Positions 23,846-32,790 of a stretch of 64,000 bases of DNA are shown one piece after another (within the stretch, counting starts at the first letter, position 1; every line of letters starts with the position of its first letter). A program made the translations under genes and the position numbers. A model generated the notes under the pieces. The model saw nothing but the letters and a program-made list of their open reading frames with translations, made no database searches and was not told the origin of the DNA. The stretch is from positions 2,418,001 to 2,482,000 of the forward strand of contig NZ_CP163435.1 in NCBI RefSeq assembly GCF_041051975.1. The letters are read 5' to 3'. This DNA is from Streptomyces sp. R21 (GTDB lineage: Bacteria; Actinomycetota; Actinomycetes; Streptomycetales; Streptomycetaceae).

Positions 23846-25384
23846 TCAGCCCGCGCAGCGATGCCCGTTCAGCGTGAAGTCGTGAGGAGCCGAGTTCTCG
23901 TCGTGCCAGGAGCCGAGGAACCCGACGCCGAAGGTGCCGCCCGCGGAGACGGACTTGTTGTAATCGGCGGCGCTGACCGTCACCCGGGAGTCCTGCTGGA
24001 CGAAGCTGCCGTCCCACATCTGGTCGACCCGCTGGCCGTCCTGGAAGCTCCAGCCGATGGTCCAGTTGCCGAGCGCCTGCTCGGAGGTGGCGGTGACGGT
24101 GGCCTGGAAGCCGTCGGGCCACTCGTTGACGATGTCGTACGTGATACGGCAGGAATCGTCAGACTCACCGGACCCCGATCCGGACCCGGCCCCCGACCCC
24201 GACCCCGACCCGTGCGAACTGCCCGCAGAGGAAGAGGACTTCCCCTGAGGCCCGGTCGCGGGAACCGATGCCCCGGAAGGGCCGGACGAGTCGGTCGAGG
24301 CGCCCGACGACGCACCCCCCGCCGCACGGTCCGAGGACGACGTACTGGACGTGACCGGCTCGGTGTCGGAGTAGGACGGCCCGGGGTCGGCCACCGGCTG
24401 CCGTTCCGTCGAGTCGCCCCGCGCCGACCCGTCGGCCCCGGAGCCGCTCGAGCCGTCGAAGGGCATGAGCGAGACGCCGAGCGCGAGCACGGAGACGAGC
24501 ACGGCGGCGACGAGCATGCCGTTCCGGCCGATCCGGGGCCGGGGCATCCTGCCCTCGGCGATCCCGGTGTCGCTGGCCGCGTCCATGCGCCCGCCGTTCA
24601 GGCCCGCCTCCGCGGCCCGGCGCCGCCGCTCCAGGTACGCGAGCCCGCCCCAGCCGATGACGCCGCCGGCGAGCGCCGAGGGCAGCCCACCGCCGTGCAG
24701 CCGAAGACAGGCGGCGGCTTCCGCGCACTCCACGCAGCGGGCGAGGTGGCGCGAGAGGTCGCCGGGGGTCTCGGCGCCGGACGAGCGGGTGACGGCGTCG
24801 AGGAGCCGGGCGTAGCTGCGGCAGTTCGCATCCATCGGGGTGTCGATGTGGTTGCGATGGCAGCGATCCCTGAACAGCGCCCGGACCTGGGCAAGTTCGT
24901 CGGCGGCGGCTGTCGGGTCGAGGCCGAGCCGCCGGGCGACGGCGGGCAGCGGCAGCGACTCCACCTCGGCGAGCCACAGCAGCGCGGCGTCCGGTTCCTG
25001 CATGTCCCTGAGGCCGCGCAGCGCGAGCGGTCGGTGCAGGGGCGGTCCGGTGTAGCGGGCGGCCTTGTCGGAGTTGAGCCACAGCCGCAGGTCGGGGTCG
25101 AGCCGGTGGCCCTGTCCGTGGGCCTCCCAGCCGGCGGCCGTGGTGCGAACGGACGTCAGCAGCAGGGGTATTCGGGGCAGCCGCAGCGCCCTGCGGCCGG
25201 TAGTCTTCGTACCCTCCGCGGTCGCGCGCACTTCACGGATGCCGTGGGTGAACGCCTCGGTCGCCAGCTGGCCGGCCGCCGCGGACCCGGAGGTGCAGAG
25301 ATCGGCGTACGACAGGACCGCGTCCCAGCACTCCGAGAACAGCGCGGCCTCGGCGGCGTCCTGAGGGGTCGGCAGGTCGGGCAT
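23846..25384 (-). CDS. Sigma-factor-like/zinc-finger membrane protein with extracellular CBM2
   Basis: 512 residues in an unusual order. About 1-195: ECF-sigma-like helical region (ALFSECWDAVLSYADLCTSG; region-4-like VARRLGLDPTAAADELAQVR). About 195-240: anti-sigma-type zinc finger (HLARCVECAEAAACLRLHGG). About 285-305: one membrane helix (MLVAAVLVSVLALGVSLMPF). About 310-405: Ser/Gly/Asp-rich linker. About 410-512: family-2 carbohydrate-binding module bounded by Cys (CRITYDIVNEW, NWTIGWSFQDGQRV, GVGFLGSWHDENSAP). CBM2 modules bind cellulose or xylan and are normally on secreted enzymes. Here the topology puts the CBM outside and the sigma-like part inside, suggesting a one-protein polysaccharide sensor. 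The ATG (MPDLPTPQ) has GGAG six bases upstream. Confidence 0.8.
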   Translation of the reverse strand: MPDLPTPQDAAEAALFSECWDAVLSYADLCTSGSAAAGQLATEAFTHGIREVRATAEGTKTTGRRALRLPRIPLLLTSVRTTAAGWEAHGQGHRLDPDLRLWLNSDKAARYTGPPLHRPLALRGLRDMQEPDAALLWLAEVESLPLPAVARRLGLDPTAAADELAQVRALFRDRCHRNHIDTPMDANCRSYARLLDAVTRSSGAETPGDLSRHLARCVECAEAAACLRLHGGGLPSALAGGVIGWGGLAYLERRRRAAEAGLNGGRMDAASDTGIAEGRMPRPRIGRNGMLVAAVLVSVLALGVSLMPFDGSSGSGADGSARGDSTERQPVADPGPSYSDTEPVTSSTSSSDRAAGGASSGASTDSSGPSGASVPATGPQGKSSSSAGSSHGSGSGSGAGSGSGSGESDDSCRITYDIVNEWPDGFQATVTATSEQALGNWTIGWSFQDGQRVDQMWDGSFVQQDSRVTVSAADYNKSVSAGGTFGVGFLGSWHDENSAPHDFTLNGHRCAG

Positions 25385-25571
25385 GGGGGGCTCCTGCATC
25401 AACTTCTTCCAGATGCGTACGTCAACTCGCCAGCTGTGCAAGTCACCAGCTGTACAAGGGAGTTGATTGCCGCCTCGCGACGGTGCCCGAGCCTTTCACG
25501 GTTTCCACACAACTGACAAGCTGCGTATTCAATTACTGCGGCAACCGCTTGCCGGGCAGCGGGACGCACGG

Positions 25572-25600
25572 AGGCCGGGCGTGATGACCACGCCCGGCCT
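25572..25600 (-). terminator. Terminator of the radical SAM gene
   Basis: Perfect 12-bp stem AGGCCGGGCGTG/CACGCCCGGCCT with a 5-base loop, starting about 30 bases past the stop of the minus-strand radical SAM gene. Confidence 0.75.
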
Positions 25601-25631
25601 GCTGTACGTACGGGAAGCCCGAAAGTCTCAG

Positions 25632-26963
25632 TTACCGGGGGACGGACTCCGCGGTGAGGTCCCGTGCCGGAAGGCTGTCCATGAAGGAGCTCACGGAGAA
25701 GACGGCCTGCCCCGGTCCGGGCGGCCCGTATCCGGGCGGCGAGGAGAGGCCGAAGTCCTCCATCGTGGAGCGGTAGGCCTCCAGGAGGCGGATGTGGTAC
25801 TCCAGCGGCGCGCCCTGGGGGTTGGCCTTGCCGAGCGGGGTCGTCGGCTCCGGGCACCACGTCGTGAAGCGGGGCGTGATGCCGTGCGACATGAAGAAGC
25901 GCAGGCCCTCGGTGGTGGAGGCGATGGCCTCGTCGACGGTGGTGAAGCCGGAGGGCGCGGCCATCTCCACGCCCGCGACGAAGTTCGGGATCACGTTGCG
26001 CGCGCCGAAGACCTCCGCCGAGTCGAGGATGCGCTTGTGCCACTCGTCGCGGCCGACGTAGCGCTCCTTGCCGGGGCAGTACAGCTCGAACAGGCGCCGG
26101 TCCCACACCTCGAAGTTGGGGTGGTAGATCTGCACGCCGTAGTCCTTGAAGCGCTGCACGTCGTCCTTGGGCAGCGCCTGGGCGACGACCTTGCCGATCC
26201 AGCGGTCCGGGAAGTGCTCCTCGATGGCCTTCGCGTACATGCCGTAGAAGTCGGCCTCGTCGCGGCCCTGGAGCTTCGAGGTGATCGCGCCGCCCGTCAG
26301 CGTGTAGGCGGTGGACGTCTTGGCGGTGTCGTACCGGTCGATGATCTCGAGCGCCTCAAGGACCTCGTCGACGTCCTTGACGCCGGTGTACGGGCGGCCC
26401 GCCGCCTTGTGCTGGCGCCAGTTGTGGTTGATGTCGCAGTACTGGCACTCCTCCTTGGCGCCGAAGTACTGGCAGACCCGGAAGACGGTGAGGTAGATCA
26501 GGTAGCCCCACTGGATGGTGGGGGCCACCTCCATCACGGACTTCCCGTTGGAGAGGGTGTGCTTGTAGTACTCGGGCATGGGCGGCACGCCCACGTCGGA
26601 GATCCGCTTCCCGTCGAGGTAGAGGCCGAGCATGCCGTCCTCGTCGGCGGCGACGCGGTACGGCGAGGACGGATTGACGCGCACGGACACCACGGTCCGC
26701 CGCAGGTCGTACGGGCCGCCGGTGAGGATGATCTCCTCGGGCGGGCGGCGCAGCGCGGCCTCGCCGAGCTCGGGCAGGGTGCCGTGGTCGAAGGAGAAGA
26801 TGAAGTAGGACTTCGGCTTGACCTCGCCGTTCTCGTTGTCGCTGAGGGCGGACGCGTCGAAGGCCACGCCTCCGCGGAGCAGGTCCTCCTTGAAGACGGC
26901 TTCCCGCGGCACGTGCGGGAAGCGCTCCATCAGATCCTCGACCAGCGCGGTGCGGCTGCCCAT
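25632..26963 (-). CDS. Radical SAM protein with atypical cluster motif
   Basis: 443-residue cytoplasmic protein. The iron-sulfur cluster Cys are in VCQYFGAKEECQYCD, spacing C-x8-C-x2-C rather than the canonical C-x3-C-x2-C. Other radical SAM features follow: TGGAITSK (glycine-rich SAM-binding strand region), VIPNFVAGVEM and a TIM-barrel-like alternation. The reaction is not recognisable; no precursor peptide, cofactor or methyltransferase gene adjoins. The ATG start has GAGGAG upstream. A 12-bp palindrome TGCAGGCCTGCA lies 50 bases before it and may be an operator; a strong terminator follows, so the gene is monocistronic. Confidence 0.85.
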   Translation of the reverse strand: MGSRTALVEDLMERFPHVPREAVFKEDLLRGGVAFDASALSDNENGEVKPKSYFIFSFDHGTLPELGEAALRRPPEEIILTGGPYDLRRTVVSVRVNPSSPYRVAADEDGMLGLYLDGKRISDVGVPPMPEYYKHTLSNGKSVMEVAPTIQWGYLIYLTVFRVCQYFGAKEECQYCDINHNWRQHKAAGRPYTGVKDVDEVLEALEIIDRYDTAKTSTAYTLTGGAITSKLQGRDEADFYGMYAKAIEEHFPDRWIGKVVAQALPKDDVQRFKDYGVQIYHPNFEVWDRRLFELYCPGKERYVGRDEWHKRILDSAEVFGARNVIPNFVAGVEMAAPSGFTTVDEAIASTTEGLRFFMSHGITPRFTTWCPEPTTPLGKANPQGAPLEYHIRLLEAYRSTMEDFGLSSPPGYGPPGPGQAVFSVSSFMDSLPARDLTAESVPR

Positions 26964-27012
26964 CCCGTTCTCCTCGCTTCCGACTCGCTCAAGCGTCGCA
27001 CGCAGACTCGCG

Positions 27013-27024
27013 TGCAGGCCTGCA
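27013..27024. promoter_or_regulatory. Palindrome upstream of the radical SAM gene
   Basis: TGCAGGCCTGCA is a perfect 12-bp palindrome set among related GCA/TGC words (CGCACGCAG, GTGCTCG) between 26995 and 27045, about 50 bases upstream of the start. Confidence 0.35.
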
Positions 27025-27071
27025 TGCAGGGCTGCGTGCTCGACTCCTCACGGTATGCCCCCGCCTGTGCG

Positions 27072-27746
27072 TCAGCCGTGCCGGGTCCCCTTACGTCGTA
27101 CGACGTGGGCCGGCGCGGCGATGTCCGGCGCCAGCGCCGGGTCGGGCACGGGCGTGCCCCAGACCGCCGCCAGCGGCAGGGTCCCGGCCCAGAGGCCGAG
27201 TTCGGCGTCGGGGCCGTCGCCGTCGTCCGGGGCGCCTGTGCGGATCTTGACGGACGCCTCCTCCAGGGACAGCGCGAGCAGGGTGGTCGCGGCGAGTTCC
27301 TTGCGGCTGGGCCTTCGGGCGTAGTCCCACTGGCCGGGCGTGGCGTGCTCGGTGAGCCGCCGCAGGCCCTCCAGCTTCTCCGCCGGGTCGGTGACCTTGC
27401 GGGGCACTGCGTGGATCATGGCGCTGCGGTAGTTCACCCCGTGCTCGAACACCGACCGCGCGAGCACCAGCCCGTCGACATGCGTGACGGTCACACAGAC
27501 CGGCGCCGCCCCCGCCAGGCTCCGGCTGGCCACGGACCCGTGCACGAACAACTGCCCCTCGTCCCGCCCGTACACGGTCGGCACGACCAGCGGCCGCCCC
27601 TCGACAACCACCCCGAGGTGACAGATGAACCCCGCGTCGAGGATCGCGTCGAGATCAGCCCGATCCAGACTCCCCTGCTCCCGCAGACGACGATGCCGGG
27701 TGCGGTCGGACTCCGGGAGGGCGGCAGGAAGTGGAGGGCGCGTCAT
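27072..27746 (-). CDS. Pyridoxamine 5'-phosphate oxidase family protein
   Basis: 224-residue split-barrel flavin-binding-type protein (pyridox_ox_2 group): ILDAGFICHLGVVVEGRPLV, PTVYGRDEGQLFVHGSVASR, VNYRSAMIHAVPRKVTD. Such proteins bind FMN or heme-like ligands and are often small oxidoreductases; the substrate is unknown. The ATG (MTRPPLPAALPES) is the first in frame that suits the family; its ribosome binding site is poor. It is divergent from the alditol oxidase gene across 222 bases. Confidence 0.83.
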   Translation of the reverse strand: MTRPPLPAALPESDRTRHRRLREQGSLDRADLDAILDAGFICHLGVVVEGRPLVVPTVYGRDEGQLFVHGSVASRSLAGAAPVCVTVTHVDGLVLARSVFEHGVNYRSAMIHAVPRKVTDPAEKLEGLRRLTEHATPGQWDYARRPSRKELAATTLLALSLEEASVKIRTGAPDDGDGPDAELGLWAGTLPLAAVWGTPVPDPALAPDIAAPAHVVRRKGTRHG

Positions 27747-27938
27747 GGAGGCGAGACTACCGATATCGCGCCAGAATGACCATGTACTGACTAAATCAGC
27801 GAGCAGGCACCGCCAAAACAACGAAATCCGCACCGCAAGGTCCATCGTGGCTCCGGCGAGGGTCGAGACACACGAGCCCCCGGCGGCGGAGCGGCCATGG
27901 ACACGCAAGCCTCCCCGGCGGCAAATGTGATCCCCTGA

Positions 27939-29213
<1,275 letters not shown>

Positions 29214-29310
29214 CATCCGGGAGATCCTCGGCGTCTGAGATCAGCCACCGACCGCCGCCCACAGCATGAGCGTGCCCCTGTCGCGGGGGACTTTATAAAG
29301 CCCCTTTCCT

Positions 29311-29324
29311 AACCCCTTGTCGAA
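29311..29324. promoter_or_regulatory. Putative ROK operator, copy 1
   Basis: AACCCCTTGTCGAA, with flanking CTTTC and GAAAG giving a weak dyad. A 13-of-14 match occurs at 32679-32692 before the ABC importer. It lies about 80-95 bases upstream of the ROK gene start, a position suited to autoregulation. Confidence 0.55.
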
Positions 29325-29404
29325 AGTCCGGCCCAGGCCATAGCCTTGCGCCGCGCCGGTGCCCAAGTGGCCTCGGCATGGGCCGAAGGGACGGGGCACG
29401 CCTT

Positions 29405-30649
29405 GTGAAGCGCACATCACGCGACATACGCACCGCGAACCGCTATGAGGTGCTGCGCCAGATCATCGCCGAGTCGCCCACCTCCCGGCAGGAGCTGGCG
29501 GCCGCCACCGGGCTGAGCCTGGCCACGGTCGCCACACTCGTCGGGGAACTGCTCGACCTCCGCATGATCACGGAGGTCGGGTTCGAGGATTCGGCCGGCG
29601 GCCGCCCCCGGGGTCTGGTCGCGGTCAACGCGTCGGGAGGCGCGTTGATCGGCGTGGACATCGCGGAGACGTACGTCCATGTCGAGCTGTTCGACCTCGC
29701 GCTGAACGTGCTGGCCCGCGCCGAGGAGGACGTCCGCCCCAGCGAGAGCCGCCCCGAGCAGGTGGTCGGCCATGTCGCCGCCGTCGTGGGCTCGGTGGTC
29801 GCGCAGGCCGGCGTCGAGGGCGCCCGCGTCCTCGGTGTCGGGGTGAGCGTGCCGGGCCAGGTGGACCGCGACACCGGAATCTCCGAGTACGCGCCCAACT
29901 GGGACTGGCACGACGTGCCGCTGCTCGACCTGCTCACCGAGCACATCGCCTACCCCCTCTACCTGGACAACCCGCTCCGCGCCTCCGCGGTGGCCGAGCT
30001 GTGGTTCGGGGCCGGACGCGGGCGCGGCGACGCCGTGGTGATCAACCTCGGTACCGGTGTGGGCGCCGGACTCGTCCTGGGCGGCGCGCTGCACCGAGGT
30101 GTCAGCAACAGCGCAGGCGAGTGGGGCCACACCACGATCGTGCTGGACGGCAGGCTGTGCCGCTGCGGTCGGCACGGCTGCGTGGAGGCGTACGTCGGCG
30201 CGTCCGGAATCATGCTGAGCCTGCGGGAGTTGAGCCCCGACAGCGCGCTGCTGCACCCGGAGGACCAGACGGCCACCATCGCCGCGCTGGCCGAGGGGCT
30301 GCGGCGGGGCGACCCGGTGGCGGTCAAGGTGGTCCGCGACACCGTCCGTTACCTCGGCGCCGGCATCGCCGACCTGGTCAACCTCTTCAACCCCGAAGTG
30401 ATCGTGCTCAGCAGCTGGGTCGCGGCCGCCCTCGGCGAGCCCCTGGTCGACGAGGTGCGCGAGGCGGTCGCCCGGCACGCGCTGCCCCGGCCGATGGCCG
30501 CCACCGAGATCGTCCTCTCCCCGATCCCCACCGACCCGGTGTGCCTGGGCGCGGCGACGTTCGCGCTCGAAGGGGCGCTGCAGTCGGTCGGGCAGCGGCC
30601 GCCGAAGAAACGCACCGCCCCCGACAGGGCCAAGACGCACCACCGCTAG
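29405..30649 (+). CDS. ROK family transcriptional regulator
   Basis: 414-residue sugar-responsive repressor: N-terminal winged helix (SRQELAAATGLSLATVATLV) and a ROK/actin-fold sugar-binding body with GAGLVLGGALHRG, a GEWGHTT motif and the zinc-binding CRCGRHGCVEAY. The GTG (VKRTSRDIRTANRYEVLRQ) is chosen over an ATG nine codons earlier because AAGGGACGGGG lies before it. It is followed after 42 bases by the secreted GH30 gene, with which it is probably co-transcribed. A shared sequence before this gene and before the ABC operon makes it the likely local repressor, with a galactose-related inducer inferred from the enzymes. Confidence 0.9.
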   Translation: MKRTSRDIRTANRYEVLRQIIAESPTSRQELAAATGLSLATVATLVGELLDLRMITEVGFEDSAGGRPRGLVAVNASGGALIGVDIAETYVHVELFDLALNVLARAEEDVRPSESRPEQVVGHVAAVVGSVVAQAGVEGARVLGVGVSVPGQVDRDTGISEYAPNWDWHDVPLLDLLTEHIAYPLYLDNPLRASAVAELWFGAGRGRGDAVVINLGTGVGAGLVLGGALHRGVSNSAGEWGHTTIVLDGRLCRCGRHGCVEAYVGASGIMLSLRELSPDSALLHPEDQTATIAALAEGLRRGDPVAVKVVRDTVRYLGAGIADLVNLFNPEVIVLSSWVAAALGEPLVDEVREAVARHALPRPMAATEIVLSPIPTDPVCLGAATFALEGALQSVGQRPPKKRTAPDRAKTHHR

Positions 30650-30691
30650 GAGCTGTACCGCACCGCCTTCATGACGACGGAAGGGATGCAC

Positions 30692-32563
30692 GTGAACCGC
30701 CCCCACCCGAGAAGATCGGTCCTTCTGACAGCAGCAGCCGCACTCGCTGTCGCCGGACCACTGATATCCGCCCCGCCCGCGTCGGCCGCCTCCACCCCGG
30801 CGGCCGAGGTCTCCCCGCACGCCGCACAGACCATCGACAACATCGGTGCGTCCGGCGCCTGGTGGGTCAACGACCTGAAGAACTTCGACCCCAAGGTCCA
30901 GGCCCGGGTGGCGAAGCTGCTGTTCTCCTCACAGGGCCTGGACCTCAGCAACTACCGCTACAACATCGGCGGTGGCGGCACCGCGGTCACCACTGCGTCC
31001 CGCGCCCCCGAGGACTTCCTGAAGGACGACGGGACGTACGACTGGAGCAAGGACAAGGGCGGCCGCACCTTCCTCAAGTACGCGGCGGCGTACGGCGTCG
31101 AGGACCTGGTCGCCTTCGTGAACAGCGCGCCCGCCGCGTGGAAGACCAACGCGCAGAGCTGCGGCGGGTACTTGAAGGCGGAGAACACCCAGGACTTCGC
31201 CAAGTACGTCGCCGATGTGACCGACCACTTCGCCAAGCTGGGCGCGAGGTTCGACTACATCAGCCCCTTCAACGAGCCGACCAACAGCTTCGACAGCTGC
31301 GGCCAGGAGGGCATGCTGGTGCCGGTCGACCAGCGCGACGACATCGTGCGGGCGCTCGGCGCGGAGCAGCGGGCGCGCGGCCAGCGGACCGGGATCATCG
31401 CGGACGAGTCCAGCAGCACGGTCGGCTTCAACACCGAGCTTCCGCAGTGGATCTCACAGCCGGGCACGGCGCAGTACGTCTCCAAGCTCGCCCATCACAC
31501 GTACAACAACCCGGGCGACGACCAGCTGGCGAAGATCAACGAGACGGCCACCTCGGTCGGCAAGTCGCCCTGGGCCACCGAGATCTGCTGCTTCGGCAAC
31601 GGCGGGACCGGCTGGGCGCAGGAGTACGACCCGACGATCGACAGCGGGCTGAACATCTCCCGGATCATCTACAAGGACTTCGCGACCGCGCACGACTCGG
31701 CGTTCCACTGGTGGACCGCGCTCTCCTCGATGGTCGGCAGCGATCCGAACGCGAAGAACGGTGACGGCTGGAACGACGGCCTGATCTACTACGACCCCGA
31801 CTACGCCACGAACGGCGATCAGAAGCTCTACTTCACCAAGCGCTACTACGCGCTCGGCCAGTACAGCAAGTTCGTGAAGCCGGGCGCGGTCGCGCACAAC
31901 GTGACCGGCGCGCCGAGCGGCGTCGAGGTCTCCTCGTACGACCTCCCCCAGGCTCGAACAGGCTCGCCCGGGGGCACCCCCATCGGCAAGTGGGTGGTCG
32001 TGGTCAACAACCACAACACCACCGACACGGCGCTGAACCTGCACTTCAACAGCAGGACGCCGGTGCGCGCCGGGCAGGCCGTGCGCACCTCGGCCACCGA
32101 GAACTGGGCGAAGGTCGCGAAGCCCTCCGTGCGTGGCGCCACCGCCTCCACCACGCTCGCCGCCCGGTCGGTCACGACGTATGTCTTCGACCAGAAGGGT
32201 CACGGGAGTTCCGCGGTCACCGGTGCCTGGCAGGGCAAACAGTCCGGCAAGTGCCTGACCGCGGACGCCACCGGCGCCGCGCTGAGCACCTGCACGGGCA
32301 CGGAGGCCCAGGACTGGGCGTACGACGCAGCGGGCGCCTTCAAGAGCGCCGGCGGGTGTCTGACGGCCGGGAGTTCGGGCCTGGCCACCGCGGACTGCAC
32401 GGGCGGTGCGGGCCAGCGATGGCAGTTGAACGCCAACGGTCAGATCGTCAGTGAGGCGTCCGGCAAGTGCCTGGACGTCAGCGGCCAGGCGACCGCCGAC
32501 GGCAGCAGAGTCATCCTCTACAGCTGCAACGGCGGGTCCAACGAGGCCTGGTCCAAGCAGTAA
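30692..32563 (+). CDS. Secreted GH30 endo-beta-1,6-galactanase-like enzyme with ricin-type CBM13
   Basis: 623 residues: signal peptide (about 1-33, RRSVLLTAAAALAVAGPLIS, ending ASAA), GH30 (beta/alpha)8 plus beta-domain catalytic unit (about 40-490), and a C-terminal ricin-B/CBM13 module (about 510-623, GKCLTADATG, GKCLDVSGQA). Acid/base Glu is in YISPFNEPTNSF and the nucleophile Glu in SPWATEICCF. The sequence fits subfamily GH30_5, known for endo-beta-1,6-galactanase activity on arabinogalactan side chains. GTG start with GGAAGGG upstream. Residues about 418-430 (LPQARTGSPGGTP) appear to be an in-frame palindromic insertion. The adjacent importer and GH2 galactosidase support a galactan substrate. 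Confidence 0.88.
   Translation: MNRPHPRRSVLLTAAAALAVAGPLISAPPASAASTPAAEVSPHAAQTIDNIGASGAWWVNDLKNFDPKVQARVAKLLFSSQGLDLSNYRYNIGGGGTAVTTASRAPEDFLKDDGTYDWSKDKGGRTFLKYAAAYGVEDLVAFVNSAPAAWKTNAQSCGGYLKAENTQDFAKYVADVTDHFAKLGARFDYISPFNEPTNSFDSCGQEGMLVPVDQRDDIVRALGAEQRARGQRTGIIADESSSTVGFNTELPQWISQPGTAQYVSKLAHHTYNNPGDDQLAKINETATSVGKSPWATEICCFGNGGTGWAQEYDPTIDSGLNISRIIYKDFATAHDSAFHWWTALSSMVGSDPNAKNGDGWNDGLIYYDPDYATNGDQKLYFTKRYYALGQYSKFVKPGAVAHNVTGAPSGVEVSSYDLPQARTGSPGGTPIGKWVVVVNNHNTTDTALNLHFNSRTPVRAGQAVRTSATENWAKVAKPSVRGATASTTLAARSVTTYVFDQKGHGSSAVTGAWQGKQSGKCLTADATGAALSTCTGTEAQDWAYDAAGAFKSAGGCLTAGSSGLATADCTGGAGQRWQLNANGQIVSEASGKCLDVSGQATADGSRVILYSCNGGSNEAWSKQ
31940..31984 (+). repeat. Intragenic palindromic repeat, copy 2 (in GH30 gene)
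   Basis: Starts GACCTCCCCCAGGCTCG and ends CCCGGGGGCACCCCCA; in frame, coding DLPQ...GGTP between SSY and IGKWVVVV. It matches the outline of the copy at 277-322 at both ends, including a following ATCGGC. It sits in the surface beta-domain region, where an extra loop may be tolerated. Confidence 0.6.
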
Positions 32564-32575
32564 CCACCCCATGCC

Positions 32576-32610
32576 GAGGGCCGCCGGCCATCCCTGACCC
32601 GGCGGCCCTC
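32576..32610 (+). terminator. Terminator after the ROK-GH30 unit
   Basis: Perfect 12-bp stem GAGGGCCGCCGG/CCGGCGGCCCTC with an 11-base loop, starting 12 bases after the GH30 stop. It separates this unit from the ABC operon, which therefore has its own promoter. Confidence 0.8.
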
Positions 32611-32678
32611 AACCTCCCCGCACCGCCGGGGTGTTCGACATTCCGAACCGGACACAACGCTTCGAACAGACTTCGTCC

Positions 32679-32692
32679 AACCCCTTGCCGAA
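32679..32692. promoter_or_regulatory. Putative ROK operator, copy 2
   Basis: AACCCCTTGCCGAA, flanked by CTTCG and CGAAG-type ends, followed at once by a second related half CCTTAGCCGAAGG (32694-32706). It lies about 100 bases before the solute-binding protein start and matches copy 1 at 13 of 14 bases. Confidence 0.55.
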
Positions 32693-32790
32693 GCCTTAGC
32701 CGAAGGTTAACGTCCCGCACCGCAGCGTCAATTGAGCCACCTGGCTTTGCGCCATAGAGCCGCAGCCGTATTCGAGACAAGGACGTCACC

